From assembly GCF_029919115.1 (NCBI RefSeq), contig NZ_CP123990.1, forward strand, positions 3,622,501 to 3,686,500: a stretch of DNA of 64,000 nucleotides. The letters are read 5' to 3'. The stretch comes from Variovorax paradoxus (lineage in GTDB: Bacteria > Pseudomonadota > Gammaproteobacteria > Burkholderiales > Burkholderiaceae_C). Position 1 is the stretch's first letter. The number at the start of each line of letters is the position of its first letter. Of this stretch, positions 1-11,150 are shown piece after piece. The translations under genes were made by a program, and so were the position numbers. Below the pieces are notes generated by a model. The model saw only the letters and a program-made list of their open reading frames with translations. It ran no database searches and was not told the origin of the DNA.

Positions 1-2715
<2,715 letters not shown>

Positions 2716-2857
2716 TATAACTTTGATCAGTCTGATCAAGGTGTTATGCCAAGTTGACGCATTCAAAATACATTCAAGCAGCGCAGTCATTGCGTGCTGA
2801 TTCCAAACTCTATGAATTCGTTTGATTGATCATGTGATCAATCAGACAACAAGTTAT
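2716..2857 (+). other. 23S-5S internal transcribed spacer with processing-type hairpins
   Basis: This 142-nt spacer holds no tRNA. It has two near-perfect palindromes: 8-bp arms at 2723-2730 and 2732-2739, and 10-bp arms at 2823-2832 and 2835-2844 (TGATTGATCA / TGATCAATCA). The octamer GTTATGCC occurs at 2743-2750 and again at 2853-2860, just ahead of and into the 5S start. Stems like these normally bring rRNA ends together for RNase III type processing; that role is inferred here. Confidence 0.6.
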
Positions 2858-2971
2858 GCCTGATGACCATAGCGACGTGGTACCACTCCTTCCCATCCCG
2901 AACAGGACAGTGAAACGCGTCAGCGCCGATGATAGTGCGGGTTCCCGTGTGAAAGTAGGTCATCGTCAGGC
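2858..2971 (+). rRNA. rrf: 5S ribosomal RNA
   Basis: The 114-nt sequence opens with GCCTGATGACC and closes with GGTCATCGTCAGGC, so the two ends pair as the terminal stem of 5S rRNA. The interior contains the conserved CCATCCCGAAC segment. It lies 142 nt after the 23S gene in the usual 16S-23S-5S order. The exact ends may vary by one or two bases. Confidence 0.96.
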
Positions 2972-2984
2972 TCTTACAGCCAGG

Positions 2985-3016
2985 AAAAGCCCAACACAGC
3001 GTGTTGGGCTTTTTTC
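2985..3016 (+). terminator. Rho-independent terminator of the rRNA operon
   Basis: A perfect 13-bp stem (2985-2997 and 3001-3013) has a 3-nt loop and runs into a T tract. It sits 13 nt after the 5S gene, the expected position for the rrn operon terminator. Confidence 0.92.
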
Positions 3017-3029
3017 TTTTGGATTTTAT

Positions 3030-3063
3030 AAAAGCGCGTCATCTCGCGGGGACGCGCTTTTTT
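3030..3063. terminator. Bidirectional terminator between rRNA operon and the MBL gene
   Basis: An 11-bp stem (3030-3040 with 3051-3061) is flanked by A/T runs on both sides. It lies 18 nt past the stop codon of the leftward MBL gene and also backs up the rRNA terminator, so it can serve both converging transcripts. Confidence 0.75.
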
Positions 3064-3081
3064 ATTGCCAAGTGGCAAGCT

Positions 3082-4011
3082 TCAAATATTTCGGATGAGC
3101 GCCGAATCCGTCTCGGCCGCACCGGCGGCGACCAATTCGGCCAAGATATCTTCGGCCAATTGATCCAGCTCCGTACCTGGGAAGAAGCGCTCGCGGATAA
3201 CACCGAAATATGACGCGCTCCGAAGCCAGTCGGCCCATTCGTTCAGCGTGATGGACTGCACCTCGAGCAGCTTGAACTTCATCAGCACTTTGATGGCGTG
3301 CCGCGCGTGCTTCACCGGATCTCGCTGGAGACCATCGAGTCGGCGCCGTGCGGTAACCAGTGCATTGCGGACATCACTGAAGACGCGTCCGTGCCCAGGG
3401 ATCACTTGGAGCGGCGCGAGCGTCTCGATGCAATCCAGCGTCGCAGCGATATCTCCGAACGACGGTTCACCTGCGAGCTCGGGAAAGGCCACACCAAAGC
3501 CGTTCTCCCACAGGGCATCGGCCGAAATGAGTGTTCGCGAGACGGGTTCGAACAAAATGATCGAATGCGGATCGTGGCCAGGTGCGCTGTGCACCTGCCA
3601 AGATCTGTCGCCGAGCACGCATTCCGTCCCTGGTCGCAGCAGGCCGGTGAATCCGAACCGTGGGCACGTCTGCCCTGTCGGCAGAAAGCTCAAACCCCTC
3701 TCGTCCCAGCGTTCCACGAGATCCGCTTCCCCTGGCGGAATTTCCGTCGTCACCGCCGGATAGCGCCGCTGCAGCGCCGCATTGCCGCCGCAGTGATCGC
3801 TATGCAGATGGGTATTCAATATCCGATCGAGCGGCCGCGTCCCGAGCGTCGATTCGACAAGCGCCAAGGTTTGATCGGCATGCGTGGCATACCCGGTATC
3901 GACCAGCGCGGTCTCGTCGGCACCGACAAACAAAATGTTGTTCGATGAAAGCCAGCCGCGCTCGAAGACGACGAGATTCTCCGGCAGCCCAGCCGCGGCG
4001 TGCCCGCTCAC
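3082..4011 (-). CDS. MBL-fold metallohydrolase
   Basis: This 309-residue protein has the metallo-beta-lactamase zinc motif THLHSDH (His68, His70, Asp72, His73), a later PGHD segment that supplies a metal histidine, an SADALW segment and a PGHG segment. A C-terminal helical extension is typical of hydrolases and thioesterases of this superfamily. The start is GTG, placed directly after the stop codon (4012-4014) of the frame-restored acyl-CoA synthetase gene, which indicates translational coupling. The substrate is unknown; the neighbour suggests an acyl thioester or lactone, but that is inference. Confidence 0.85.
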   Translation of the reverse strand: MSGHAAAGLPENLVVFERGWLSSNNILFVGADETALVDTGYATHADQTLALVESTLGTRPLDRILNTHLHSDHCGGNAALQRRYPAVTTEIPPGEADLVERWDERGLSFLPTGQTCPRFGFTGLLRPGTECVLGDRSWQVHSAPGHDPHSIILFEPVSRTLISADALWENGFGVAFPELAGEPSFGDIAATLDCIETLAPLQVIPGHGRVFSDVRNALVTARRRLDGLQRDPVKHARHAIKVLMKFKLLEVQSITLNEWADWLRSASYFGVIRERFFPGTELDQLAEDILAELVAAGAAETDSALIRNI

Positions 4012-5695
4012 TCAGACGCTCGCGCTGGTTCGCAGCTCGCGACGCAGGATCTTTCCGACATTCGTTTTCGGCAAGGTTTCCCGGAACTCGATGTGCTTCG
4101 GCCGCTTGTAGCCGGTGAGCTGGCTGTTGCAGTATTGGAGCACCGGTCAGCGTGGGATCCCTGCGCACGACGAACACCTTGATCGCCTCCCCCTGCTTCT
4201 CGTCCGGCACGCCCACGGCCGCGCATTCGACGACGCCCGGGCACAGGGAAATCACGTTCTCGAGCTCGTTCGGAAAAACGTTGAAGCCGCTGACCAGAAT
4301 CATGTCCTTCTTGCGGTCGACGATGCGGCTGTAGCCGTCTTCCTGCATGACGGCGATGTCGCCGGTGCGCATGAAACCGTCGGCCGTAAAGGCTGCCGCG
4401 GTTTCGGCCGGCTGGTTGTAGTAGCCGGTCATCACGTTCGGGCCCTTGATGCAAAGCTCGCCTGCCGTGCCGACGGGCAGGGAGTTGCCTTCATCGTCCT
4501 TGATGGCGATCTCGATACTCGGCAGCGGCAAGCCGATGGTGCCGGTGAACTTCGTATTCGAGACTGGATTGTTCGTGCCGATCGCACAGGTCTCGCTCAT
4601 GCCCCAGCCTTCGATCATCGGGCAGCCGGTGGCTTCGAACCATCGCTGTGCCGTGCCTTCCGAAGCGGCCATGCCGCCCGCCTGCGACACGAACAGCGTC
4701 GAGAAGTCGATCGACTTGAACTGCGGATGCATGAGCAGCGCATTGAACAACGTGTTCACCGCCGGCAGCATGTGGAACGGACGCTTCTTGAGCACCGCGA
4801 TGAACTTGTCGAAGTCGCGCGGATTGGGAATCAGCGTCATGTGCGAACCCTGACGGATGACCAGCAGGCACAGCGTCAGCGCGAAGATGTGATACAGCGG
4901 CAATGCCGCGATGCTGTTGACCTTCGACAAGTCGCCCGCGCGCGAAAGAGCCGGCGTGAACCACGCCTCCGCCTGCAACGTTGCCGCAACGATGTTGCGA
5001 TGGGTCAGCACTGCGCCCTTCGACAGGCCCGTCGTGCCGCCTGTGTACTGCAGGAATGCAATCGAGTCGAGCGTGCTTTGATCCGGCCCCAACGGCCGGC
5101 CGCGCCCTTCGGCAATCGCCTTGGAAAACTCAGTGACCGTGCGGCCGCCGCTCAGCGGCAGCTTGTAGGGCGGGACCATCTTGGCCAGGTGGCGAACCGC
5201 GATGGTGATCCATGCGCCATAGAGGCCACCCAGCAGATCGCCCATCGACGTGACGACCACATGCTTGACGGGCGTGCGCTCGATCACCTGCTCCAGCGTG
5301 GAGGCGAAGTTCTCAAGGATGACGATGGCCGTGGCGCCGGAGTCCTTGAGCTGATGCTCGAGTTCGCGCGCCGTGTAGAGAGGATTGACATTCACGCAGG
5401 TATAGCCGGCCCGCAGCACGCCGCACATCGTGACGGCAAACTGGGGCACGTTGGGCAACATGATGGCCACTCGCGCGCCGGGCTCGAGGCCGAGCGATTG
5501 AAGCCAGGCGCCCAGCGCCTTCGAGAGCGTGTCGAGCTCTCCGTACGACATCCAGCGCTCCATGCAGACGGAAAACGGCCGCTCGGCGTAGCGGCCGAAG
5601 GCCTCGTCGAACATGTGGGGCAGAGACCGGTACTGCTCTGGGTTGATCTCTTGCGGCACGTCGGCCGGGTAGTTCTGTCGCGCGGATGTTTGCAT
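4012..5695 (-). pseudogene. fadD: Long-chain fatty acid-CoA ligase, frameshifted near the 3' end
   Basis: The protein begins MQTSARQNYP and has the AMP-binding P-loop (YTGGTTGLSKGA), the GWGMSETCA motif and the TGD..DRKKDMI hinge of acyl-CoA synthetases. The enzyme would activate fatty acids to acyl-CoA for beta-oxidation. The reading frame breaks at 4141-4144, about residue 517. Upstream it reads ...RRDPTLTG; downstream only another frame gives the expected C-terminus ([19 protein letters not shown] through VGKILRREL), ending at 4012. Compared with the usual family spacing, about 8 nt seem to be missing. Uncorrected, the frame runs into the MBL gene to 3800 and yields a nonsense tail. A ribosome-binding site AAAGGAG lies 6 nt before ATG. 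It could be a true pseudogene or a sequencing or assembly error. Confidence 0.85.
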
Positions 5696-5852
5696 GCAAG
5701 CTCCTTTGCGCGGATTGTGGGAGCCAGATGCGCCCGGCCACTAGCGGGCTTGTCCTAGGGGAGCCGCAAGCAGTGTCGCGCGCGCGATAGCTGCACGGCA
5801 TGGGCGGGACCTCGGGTGGAGCGTCGTGGCGCCGCTCCCGCAAGGAGCGCTC

Positions 5853-6737
5853 TCAGGCCTTGCCGGATTCGCCCGGTAGCAGCACCCCGGCCGGAATATC
5901 TGCTTCGACTTCCAATGCCCGGTAGAGCGGCGTGAAATCGGGCGCCGTAAGCTCGAAGAGCTGCGCGAAGCTCTCGATCACGAAATAGTTGGCTTGGTAC
6001 GTGTCGATCTTGTAGCGTGTGCGCATGGTGCGCAGCAAATCCAGCGGCAGCCGGTGCGGCTCGTCGCTGCGCACCGCATGCTGCAGCTCGCCCACCGAAC
6101 TCAGGATGCCGGCGCCGTATGCGCGCAGGCCGTCCGGCTGGCGGATCAGGCCGAACTCCACCGTGTACCAGTACAGCCTGGCCAGCTTCTCCCCCGCACC
6201 CAGCTCGTGGGCCTTGATGCCGCCTTCGCCATAGCGCTGCACGTAGTCCGCAAAGGTCGGGTCGAACAGCATCGGCACATGCCCGAACAGATCGTGGAAC
6301 ACGTCCGGCTCGACGATGTAATTGAACTCCTCCGGCTTGCGGATCCAGTCGGTCACTGGAAACTTGCGGTTCGCAAGCAAGGTAAAGAACGGCAATTCGG
6401 GAATCAGCCCCGGCACCGCCACGATCTCCCAGCCGGTAGCCCGATGCAGCCGCTCGTTGATTTCCTCGAAACGCGGAATGTGGTCCTTCACACCCAACGA
6501 CGGCAGCGCATTGATGAACGCATCGCAGGCAAGGCCGGGCAGTTGCGCGGCCTGCCGTTCGTACAGACGCTTGTACGTGTCATGGTCGGCCGGCGTGTAG
6601 CTGGCCCAGTCCTGCGGGCAGGTGTAGTCGGCATGCACCGCGCCGCCGCGCGAGTAGTCGCCTCGCGGCGGGCGATCCGAAGCGCCGTAAACAGCAGGTT
6701 TGGCGGCAGCAGCAGTGGCGGCGGCAGGGATGTCCAT
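5853..6737 (-). CDS. phhA: Phenylalanine 4-monooxygenase
   Basis: This 294-residue enzyme would hydroxylate phenylalanine to tyrosine using tetrahydropterin and O2. The iron ligands are visible: His148 and His153 in EPDVFHDLFGHVPML, and Glu194 in YWYTVEFGL. Length matches bacterial PhhA. The start MDIPAAAT is chosen because it lies 17 nt after the preceding gene; the longer open frame upstream only overlaps that gene. It is the last gene of the leftward hppD-pheC-phhA operon. The usual partner phhB (pterin carbinolamine dehydratase) is not in the window. Confidence 0.95.
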   Translation of the reverse strand: MDIPAAATAAAAKPAVYGASDRPPRGDYSRGGAVHADYTCPQDWASYTPADHDTYKRLYERQAAQLPGLACDAFINALPSLGVKDHIPRFEEINERLHRATGWEIVAVPGLIPELPFFTLLANRKFPVTDWIRKPEEFNYIVEPDVFHDLFGHVPMLFDPTFADYVQRYGEGGIKAHELGAGEKLARLYWYTVEFGLIRQPDGLRAYGAGILSSVGELQHAVRSDEPHRLPLDLLRTMRTRYKIDTYQANYFVIESFAQLFELTAPDFTPLYRALEVEADIPAGVLLPGESGKA

Positions 6738-6754
6738 GGGAAATTGCTCTCGGG

Positions 6755-7549
6755 TTATTTGAGCCAGCGGTTCATCACGCGCTGGAAGTCGCCGCCGGCT
6801 TGCTGCAGGTGCAGCCATTGGTCGACATAGGCCTTGAAAGCCACGTCGTCGCGCGGCAGCATCCACGCCATTTCGCCGTACTGCAATGGCTTCTCTGGGT
6901 TGATGGCGCAGAGCCCGGGCTTGAGCTTCTGCTGCGTGATGGCTTCGGCCGACTCGGTCACGAACACATCGGCGCGGTTGGCCAGGATCTCGTCGAAGAT
7001 CGTCACGTTTTCGCCGTGCAGCGTGAGCTTGGCCTGCTTGAAGTTGGCGCGCGCAAAGCGCTCGTTGCTGCCGCCCGGATTGAAGATGACCCGGGTCGAG
7101 GGCTTGTCGATGTCGGCCACGCTCTGGTACTTGGCAACGTCGGCACAGCGCGCAATGGGCGCCTTGCCGTTCACCATGTATGGCGCGCTGAAGAAAGCGC
7201 GCTTCTGCCGGTCGGTGGTTACCGAGACACCGCCGACAGCAATGTCGCATTTGCCTGCCGCAAGGTCAGGCAGCAGGTTTGCCCACGTGGTCTTGACCCA
7301 CTCCGGCTTGGCGCCCAAGCTGGAGCTGAAACCCGCCATCAGGTCGACGTCGATGCCCTCGAACGATCCGTCCGCCTTCTGGAAGCTGAACGGCTTGTAG
7401 TCGCCCGGCGTGCAGATGCGCAGCACGGCAGCCTTCTGCACCGCATCCAGATGCGAACCTGCCGTGGGCACGGCAGGGGGCATGGCGCAACCGGAAAGAA
7501 CGGCGGCCGCCGTGGCAAGGGTCAGGCCGATCGAGAACGTGCTGCGCAT
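6755..7549 (-). CDS. pheC: PheC-like cyclohexadienyl dehydratase, predicted lipoprotein
   Basis: This 264-residue protein has the periplasmic substrate-binding (SBP_bac_3) fold. It resembles, from memory, Pseudomonas aeruginosa PheC along its length: TPGDYKPFSF, VIFNPGGSNERFARANFKQA, NVTIFDEI, CAINPEKP and AYVDQWLHL. PheC converts prephenate or arogenate to phenylpyruvate or phenylalanine in the periplasm. Unlike that protein, this one has a lipobox (LSGC, Cys21), so it is probably membrane-tethered. An AGGAG site precedes the ATG. It lies between hppD and phhA. A substrate-binding protein for aromatic amino acid uptake is the alternative, but no permease genes are adjacent. Confidence 0.72.
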   Translation of the reverse strand: MRSTFSIGLTLATAAAVLSGCAMPPAVPTAGSHLDAVQKAAVLRICTPGDYKPFSFQKADGSFEGIDVDLMAGFSSSLGAKPEWVKTTWANLLPDLAAGKCDIAVGGVSVTTDRQKRAFFSAPYMVNGKAPIARCADVAKYQSVADIDKPSTRVIFNPGGSNERFARANFKQAKLTLHGENVTIFDEILANRADVFVTESAEAITQQKLKPGLCAINPEKPLQYGEMAWMLPRDDVAFKAYVDQWLHLQQAGGDFQRVMNRWLK

Positions 7550-7577
7550 GAAGGCTCCTGTGCAATGAAAGAAGCGC

Positions 7578-8705
7578 TTATTTTGGGGCCGCCAGCACGC
7601 CACGACGCATCTGGTCGAGCTCGATGCTCTCGAACAGCGCCTTGAAATTGCCGTTGCCAAAGCCGTCGTCACCCTTGCGCTGGATGAACTCGAAGAAGAT
7701 CGGGCCGAGCTGGTTCTCGCTGAAGATCTGCAGCAGCAGCGCGTCCTTCTTGCCGTCGATCAGGATCTTGCGCTTCTGCAGTTCGGCCACGCTTTCGCCG
7801 TGTCCGGGAATGCGCTTGTCGACCAGCTCGTAGTACGTGTCGATGGTGTCGAGCAAGGTCACGCCCTTGGCACGCAGCGCGTCGACGGTCTCGTACAGGT
7901 TGTCCGAGCCCATCGCGATGTGCTGGATGCCTTCGCCGCGGTACATGTCCAGGTACTCCTGGATCTGGCCCGCCTGCTCCTTGCCTTCTTCATTGATCGG
8001 GATGCGGATCTTGCCGCAGGGGCTGGTCATGGCCTTGCTCTTTACGCCTGTCACCTGGCCTTCGATGTCGAAGTACTTGATCTCGCGGAAGTTGAAGAGC
8101 TTTTCGTAGAAGCCTGCCCACACGTTCATCCGGCCGCGATACACGTTGTGCGTGAGGTGGTCGATGTAGGTAAGGCCGTTGCCCTTGGGCGCCAGCGCGT
8201 CCTGCGAGGCCACGCCCGGTAGCGGCTCGAAGTCGACGTCATAAAACCCGATGTTGCCGATGTCGCCCGGCTTTGCACCGTTCTTGCCGGGCCAGCGGTC
8301 GACCAGGTAGATCAGGCTGTCGCCGATGCCCTTGATGGCGGGGATGTTCAGCTCGCCAGGCCCCGCCTTGTCGGCAAAACCCCAGGCACCGAGCGAGATG
8401 GCACGCTCGTAGGCCTGCTTGGCATCCTGCACGCGGAACGCGATGGCGCAGACGCTCGGGCCGTGTTCGCGCGCAAAGCGCTGCGCGAACGAGTCGGGCT
8501 CGGCATTCACGATGAAGTTGATCGTGCCTTGGCGGTACAGCAGCACGTTCTTGTGGCGGTGCTTGGCCACCGCCGTGAAGCCCATGCGCTCGAACACCTG
8601 GCCCATGGCCACCGGGTCCGGCGCCGCGTATTCGATGAACTCGAAGCCGTCGGTTCCCATCGGGTTCTCCCAAGGCGTGAAGGCGGGGGCATCGATATGG
8701 CTCAT
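7578..8705 (-). CDS. hppD: 4-hydroxyphenylpyruvate dioxygenase
   Basis: This 375-residue Fe(II) dioxygenase would convert 4-hydroxyphenylpyruvate to homogentisate in tyrosine degradation. The iron ligands are recognisable as His183 (YIDHLTHNV), His262 ([11 protein letters not shown]) and Glu339 ([11 protein letters not shown]). Two vicinal-oxygen-chelate halves and the length fit the family. The start MSHIDAPAF is preceded by a GGAG site; the longer frame upstream lacks one. It is the first gene of the operon and is divergent from an Lrp-type regulator with 166 bp between the starts. Confidence 0.95.
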   Translation of the reverse strand: MSHIDAPAFTPWENPMGTDGFEFIEYAAPDPVAMGQVFERMGFTAVAKHRHKNVLLYRQGTINFIVNAEPDSFAQRFAREHGPSVCAIAFRVQDAKQAYERAISLGAWGFADKAGPGELNIPAIKGIGDSLIYLVDRWPGKNGAKPGDIGNIGFYDVDFEPLPGVASQDALAPKGNGLTYIDHLTHNVYRGRMNVWAGFYEKLFNFREIKYFDIEGQVTGVKSKAMTSPCGKIRIPINEEGKEQAGQIQEYLDMYRGEGIQHIAMGSDNLYETVDALRAKGVTLLDTIDTYYELVDKRIPGHGESVAELQKRKILIDGKKDALLLQIFSENQLGPIFFEFIQRKGDDGFGNGNFKALFESIELDQMRRGVLAAPK

Positions 8706-8871
8706 AAAGGGGTCTCCGGAGGTGGGTTCGAATGGATAAAGAAACAGAAATATTGCGAAAAAGCGCACCGAAGCGCCCTTTGCTGCAATGTAGGGCGGAT
8801 GCCGCTCACGTTTTCAGCGTTGTTGGGCGTCACAAATAGCAAAGACGCAGAAAAACTGCAAAAATGGCAAC

Positions 8872-9345
8872 ATGGAAGCACTCGACAAGATCGATCGACT
8901 CATATTGCGCACGCTGCAAGCAGATGGCCGTGCTACCTACGACCAGATCGCCGAGCAGGTCAGCCTATCTCCCAGCGCGGTGCTCAGGCGCGTCAAGCGG
9001 TTGGAAGAAAGCGGCGTCATCGACCGCTACGTTGCGCTCGTTCGTCCGGAAGTCATCGGCCTGGGGCTCACCGCGTATCTCAACGTCCGCCTCGAAAAGC
9101 ACACCGAAAGCCACAAGCGCAACCCTATGGACCTGTTCCGGGCCAGCGTGCAGACCTGGCCCGAGGTGGTCGAATGTGCGGCGCTGACCGGTGAAATGGA
9201 TTACCTCTTGCGCGTGGTGGTCGCCGACATGGGCCACTACAGCCGGTTCATCATGGACACCCTGCTGAAGCACCCCAGCGTTGAAGACTGCAAGACCAGC
9301 TTCGTGCTCGACCGTGTCAAGGCCACAACGGCTGTACCGGTTTAG
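8872..9345 (+). CDS. Lrp/AsnC family transcriptional regulator
   Basis: This 157-residue protein has an N-terminal helix-turn-helix (ATYDQIAEQVSLSPSAVLRR, residues 21-40) and a C-terminal RAM/AsnC ligand-binding domain (WPEVVECAALTGEMDYLLRVVV). Regulators of this family sense amino acids. The position, divergent from hppD-pheC-phhA, makes it the likely regulator of that operon in response to phenylalanine or tyrosine (inference). No clear ribosome-binding site is visible ahead of the ATG, and no alternative in-frame start looks better. Confidence 0.92.
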   Translation: MEALDKIDRLILRTLQADGRATYDQIAEQVSLSPSAVLRRVKRLEESGVIDRYVALVRPEVIGLGLTAYLNVRLEKHTESHKRNPMDLFRASVQTWPEVVECAALTGEMDYLLRVVVADMGHYSRFIMDTLLKHPSVEDCKTSFVLDRVKATTAVPV

Positions 9346-9428
9346 CAACGGTCAGTTGCTCGAATAAAACAACCTTTTGGCATTGGTTCACAAATGACAA
9401 CCGGAAGTACCCATTCGGACTTGTTGAT

Positions 9429-9448
9429 TAAGGGAAAACCCTTATATT
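9429..9448 (+). promoter_or_regulatory. Palindrome over a candidate promoter of the GNAT gene
   Basis: TAAGGG (9429-9434) and CCCTTA (9439-9444) form a perfect inverted repeat around AAAA. A -35-like TTGTTG (9421-9426) and a -10-like TATATT (9443-9448) are spaced 16 bp apart around it. The predicted transcription start falls at about 9455, the first base of the annotated ATG. The palindrome fills the promoter spacer, so it may be an operator. Confidence 0.45.
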
Positions 9449-9454
9449 TGAACC

Positions 9455-10183
9455 ATGCTCACCGCCAAGACCCTTATTCAAGCGTCTCTCGGCCTCGGTT
9501 CTTTCCTGAAGGCTCCGATGGTTGAGACGCAACCGCGCGCGGCCTTCGCGCCCCCACCCGTCATGGTGCCGATCCGCTCGATCGGCCCGCGCGAACGCGA
9601 TCGCATCGCGCGGCACCTGCTGGCTTTGAGCCCTCACGACCGCTATCTTCGTTTCGGCTACGCCGCGTCCGACGAGCAGGTGCAGCGTTATGTCGACGGG
9701 CTCGACTTCGACCGCGACGAACTCTTCGGTATCTACAACCGCCGTCTCGACCTGATTGCCATGGCGCACCTGGCATTCGCGCCGGACGACCAGCACAGCG
9801 ACTGCGCAGAGTTTGGCGTTTCGGTGGCGGCGCATGCGCGTGGCCGCGGCTACGGCGCCCGCCTGTTCGAGCGTGCCGTGGTGGTCGCGCGCAACGAAGG
9901 CGTCGGCATGCTCTTCATCCATGCGCTGAGCGAAAACGCCGCCATGCTGAAGATCGCCCGCAACGCCGGCGCGACCGTGGTGCGCAGCGGTTCCGAATCC
10001 GAGGCGCACCTGCAGCTGCCGAGCGCCACCTTCGACAGCCGCATGAGCGAAATCGCACTCGAGCACTATGCCGCGGTCGACTACCACCTCAAGACCCGCG
10101 CCAAGCAGTTCTGGGCCTTTCTCGCGAGCCTGCAGGAAGTGCGCAGCGGCATTCGCGACGCCCGCAGCAAGTCGGCCCAATAA
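9455..10183 (+). CDS. GNAT family N-acetyltransferase
   Basis: This 242-residue protein has an acetyl-CoA binding motif A (VAAHARGRGYGARLFERAV, with RGRGYG at 129-134) followed by ENAAMLKIARNAGA. It would transfer an acetyl group to an amine; the substrate is unknown. The start is uncertain. At 9455 there is no ribosome-binding site, and the candidate promoter would make the message leaderless. An internal ATG at 9518 (MVETQPRAAF) has AAGG 6 nt upstream and would leave the GNAT domain intact. Confidence 0.88.
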   Translation: MLTAKTLIQASLGLGSFLKAPMVETQPRAAFAPPPVMVPIRSIGPRERDRIARHLLALSPHDRYLRFGYAASDEQVQRYVDGLDFDRDELFGIYNRRLDLIAMAHLAFAPDDQHSDCAEFGVSVAAHARGRGYGARLFERAVVVARNEGVGMLFIHALSENAAMLKIARNAGATVVRSGSESEAHLQLPSATFDSRMSEIALEHYAAVDYHLKTRAKQFWAFLASLQEVRSGIRDARSKSAQ

Positions 10184-10271
10184 GCCTGAAAGAGGCGGGG
10201 TAGCGTGCCAGGGGTAGAGCCTGTCACACGCAATCCGGTATCCTTGTGTCTCTTCAACTACGCCTCCCGAA

Positions 10272-11150
10272 GTGGCCGAACCTCACCCTGAACGCGCACC
10301 CGTCGAGCGGGAAGACAAGCGCGGCTTTCTCCAGAAGCTGGCCGAATTCATCCATCCCGGTCCCGACTCGCGCGACGAGCTGATCGAAACCTTGGCCGAC
10401 GCCGAGGACAACGAGGTGATCGGCGCCGAGTCGCGCGTGATGCTCGAAGGCGTGCTGCGCATGGCCGACATGACGGCCGGCGACGTGATGGTGGCCGCCC
10501 CGCGCATGGACCTGGTGAATATCGACGCGCCCTTCGACGCGCTGCTGCACCTGGTCATCGACACCGCGCACTCGCGCTTTCCGGTGTACGAGGGCGAAAA
10601 AGAAAACATCATCGGTATCCTGCTCGCGAAAGACCTGCTCAAGCTGCAGCGCGCGCCAGGCCTCAACATCCGTGCGCTGCTGCGTCCGGCCACCTTCGTG
10701 CCCGAGAGCAAGGGCCTGAACGATCTGCTGCGCGAGTTCCGCGGCAACCGCAACCATCTGGCCATCGTGATCGACGAGTTCGGCCGGGTGGCCGGTCTCA
10801 TCACCATCGAGGACGTGCTCGAGCAGATCGTCGGCGAAATCGAAGACGAGTTCGACATTGCCGAAGACGAGGGCGACATCTTCGGCCTGGCCGACCATAC
10901 CTACCGCGTCTCGGGCGACACGCCCATCGAGCGCGTGGCCGAGGCCTTCGGCATCGTCTTCGACGAAGAACAGCTGAGCGAAGACTTCGACACGATCGGC
11001 GGCCTCATCGCACATGAAATGGGCCACGTGCCCAAACGCGGCGAGCACCACGCCATCGGCGGCTTCGACTTCGTGGTGCTGCACACCAAGGGCGGCGCCG
11101 TGCGCTGGTTCAAGGTGTCCCCGGCCCGCGGCAGCGACGCAGCCGACTGA
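10272..11150 (+). CDS. corC: HlyC/CorC (YbeX-type) CBS-domain protein
   Basis: This 292-residue cytosolic protein has two CBS domains (about 65-180, including MTAGDVMVAAPRMDL and GRVAGLITIEDVLEQIVGEI) and a C-terminal CorC/HlyC domain (from about 205). The family is linked to magnesium/cobalt efflux and ribosome homeostasis. The start is GTG (VAEPHPER). Its stop overlaps the lnt start as TGATG (11148-11152), the conserved ybeX-lnt arrangement. Confidence 0.9.
   Translation: MAEPHPERAPVEREDKRGFLQKLAEFIHPGPDSRDELIETLADAEDNEVIGAESRVMLEGVLRMADMTAGDVMVAAPRMDLVNIDAPFDALLHLVIDTAHSRFPVYEGEKENIIGILLAKDLLKLQRAPGLNIRALLRPATFVPESKGLNDLLREFRGNRNHLAIVIDEFGRVAGLITIEDVLEQIVGEIEDEFDIAEDEGDIFGLADHTYRVSGDTPIERVAEAFGIVFDEEQLSEDFDTIGGLIAHEMGHVPKRGEHHAIGGFDFVVLHTKGGAVRWFKVSPARGSDAAD

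Noticed and set aside
3800..4011. Extension of the acyl-CoA synthetase frame into the MBL gene
   Set aside because: The residues after the frameshift do not match the family, and the region codes for the MBL protein in another frame.
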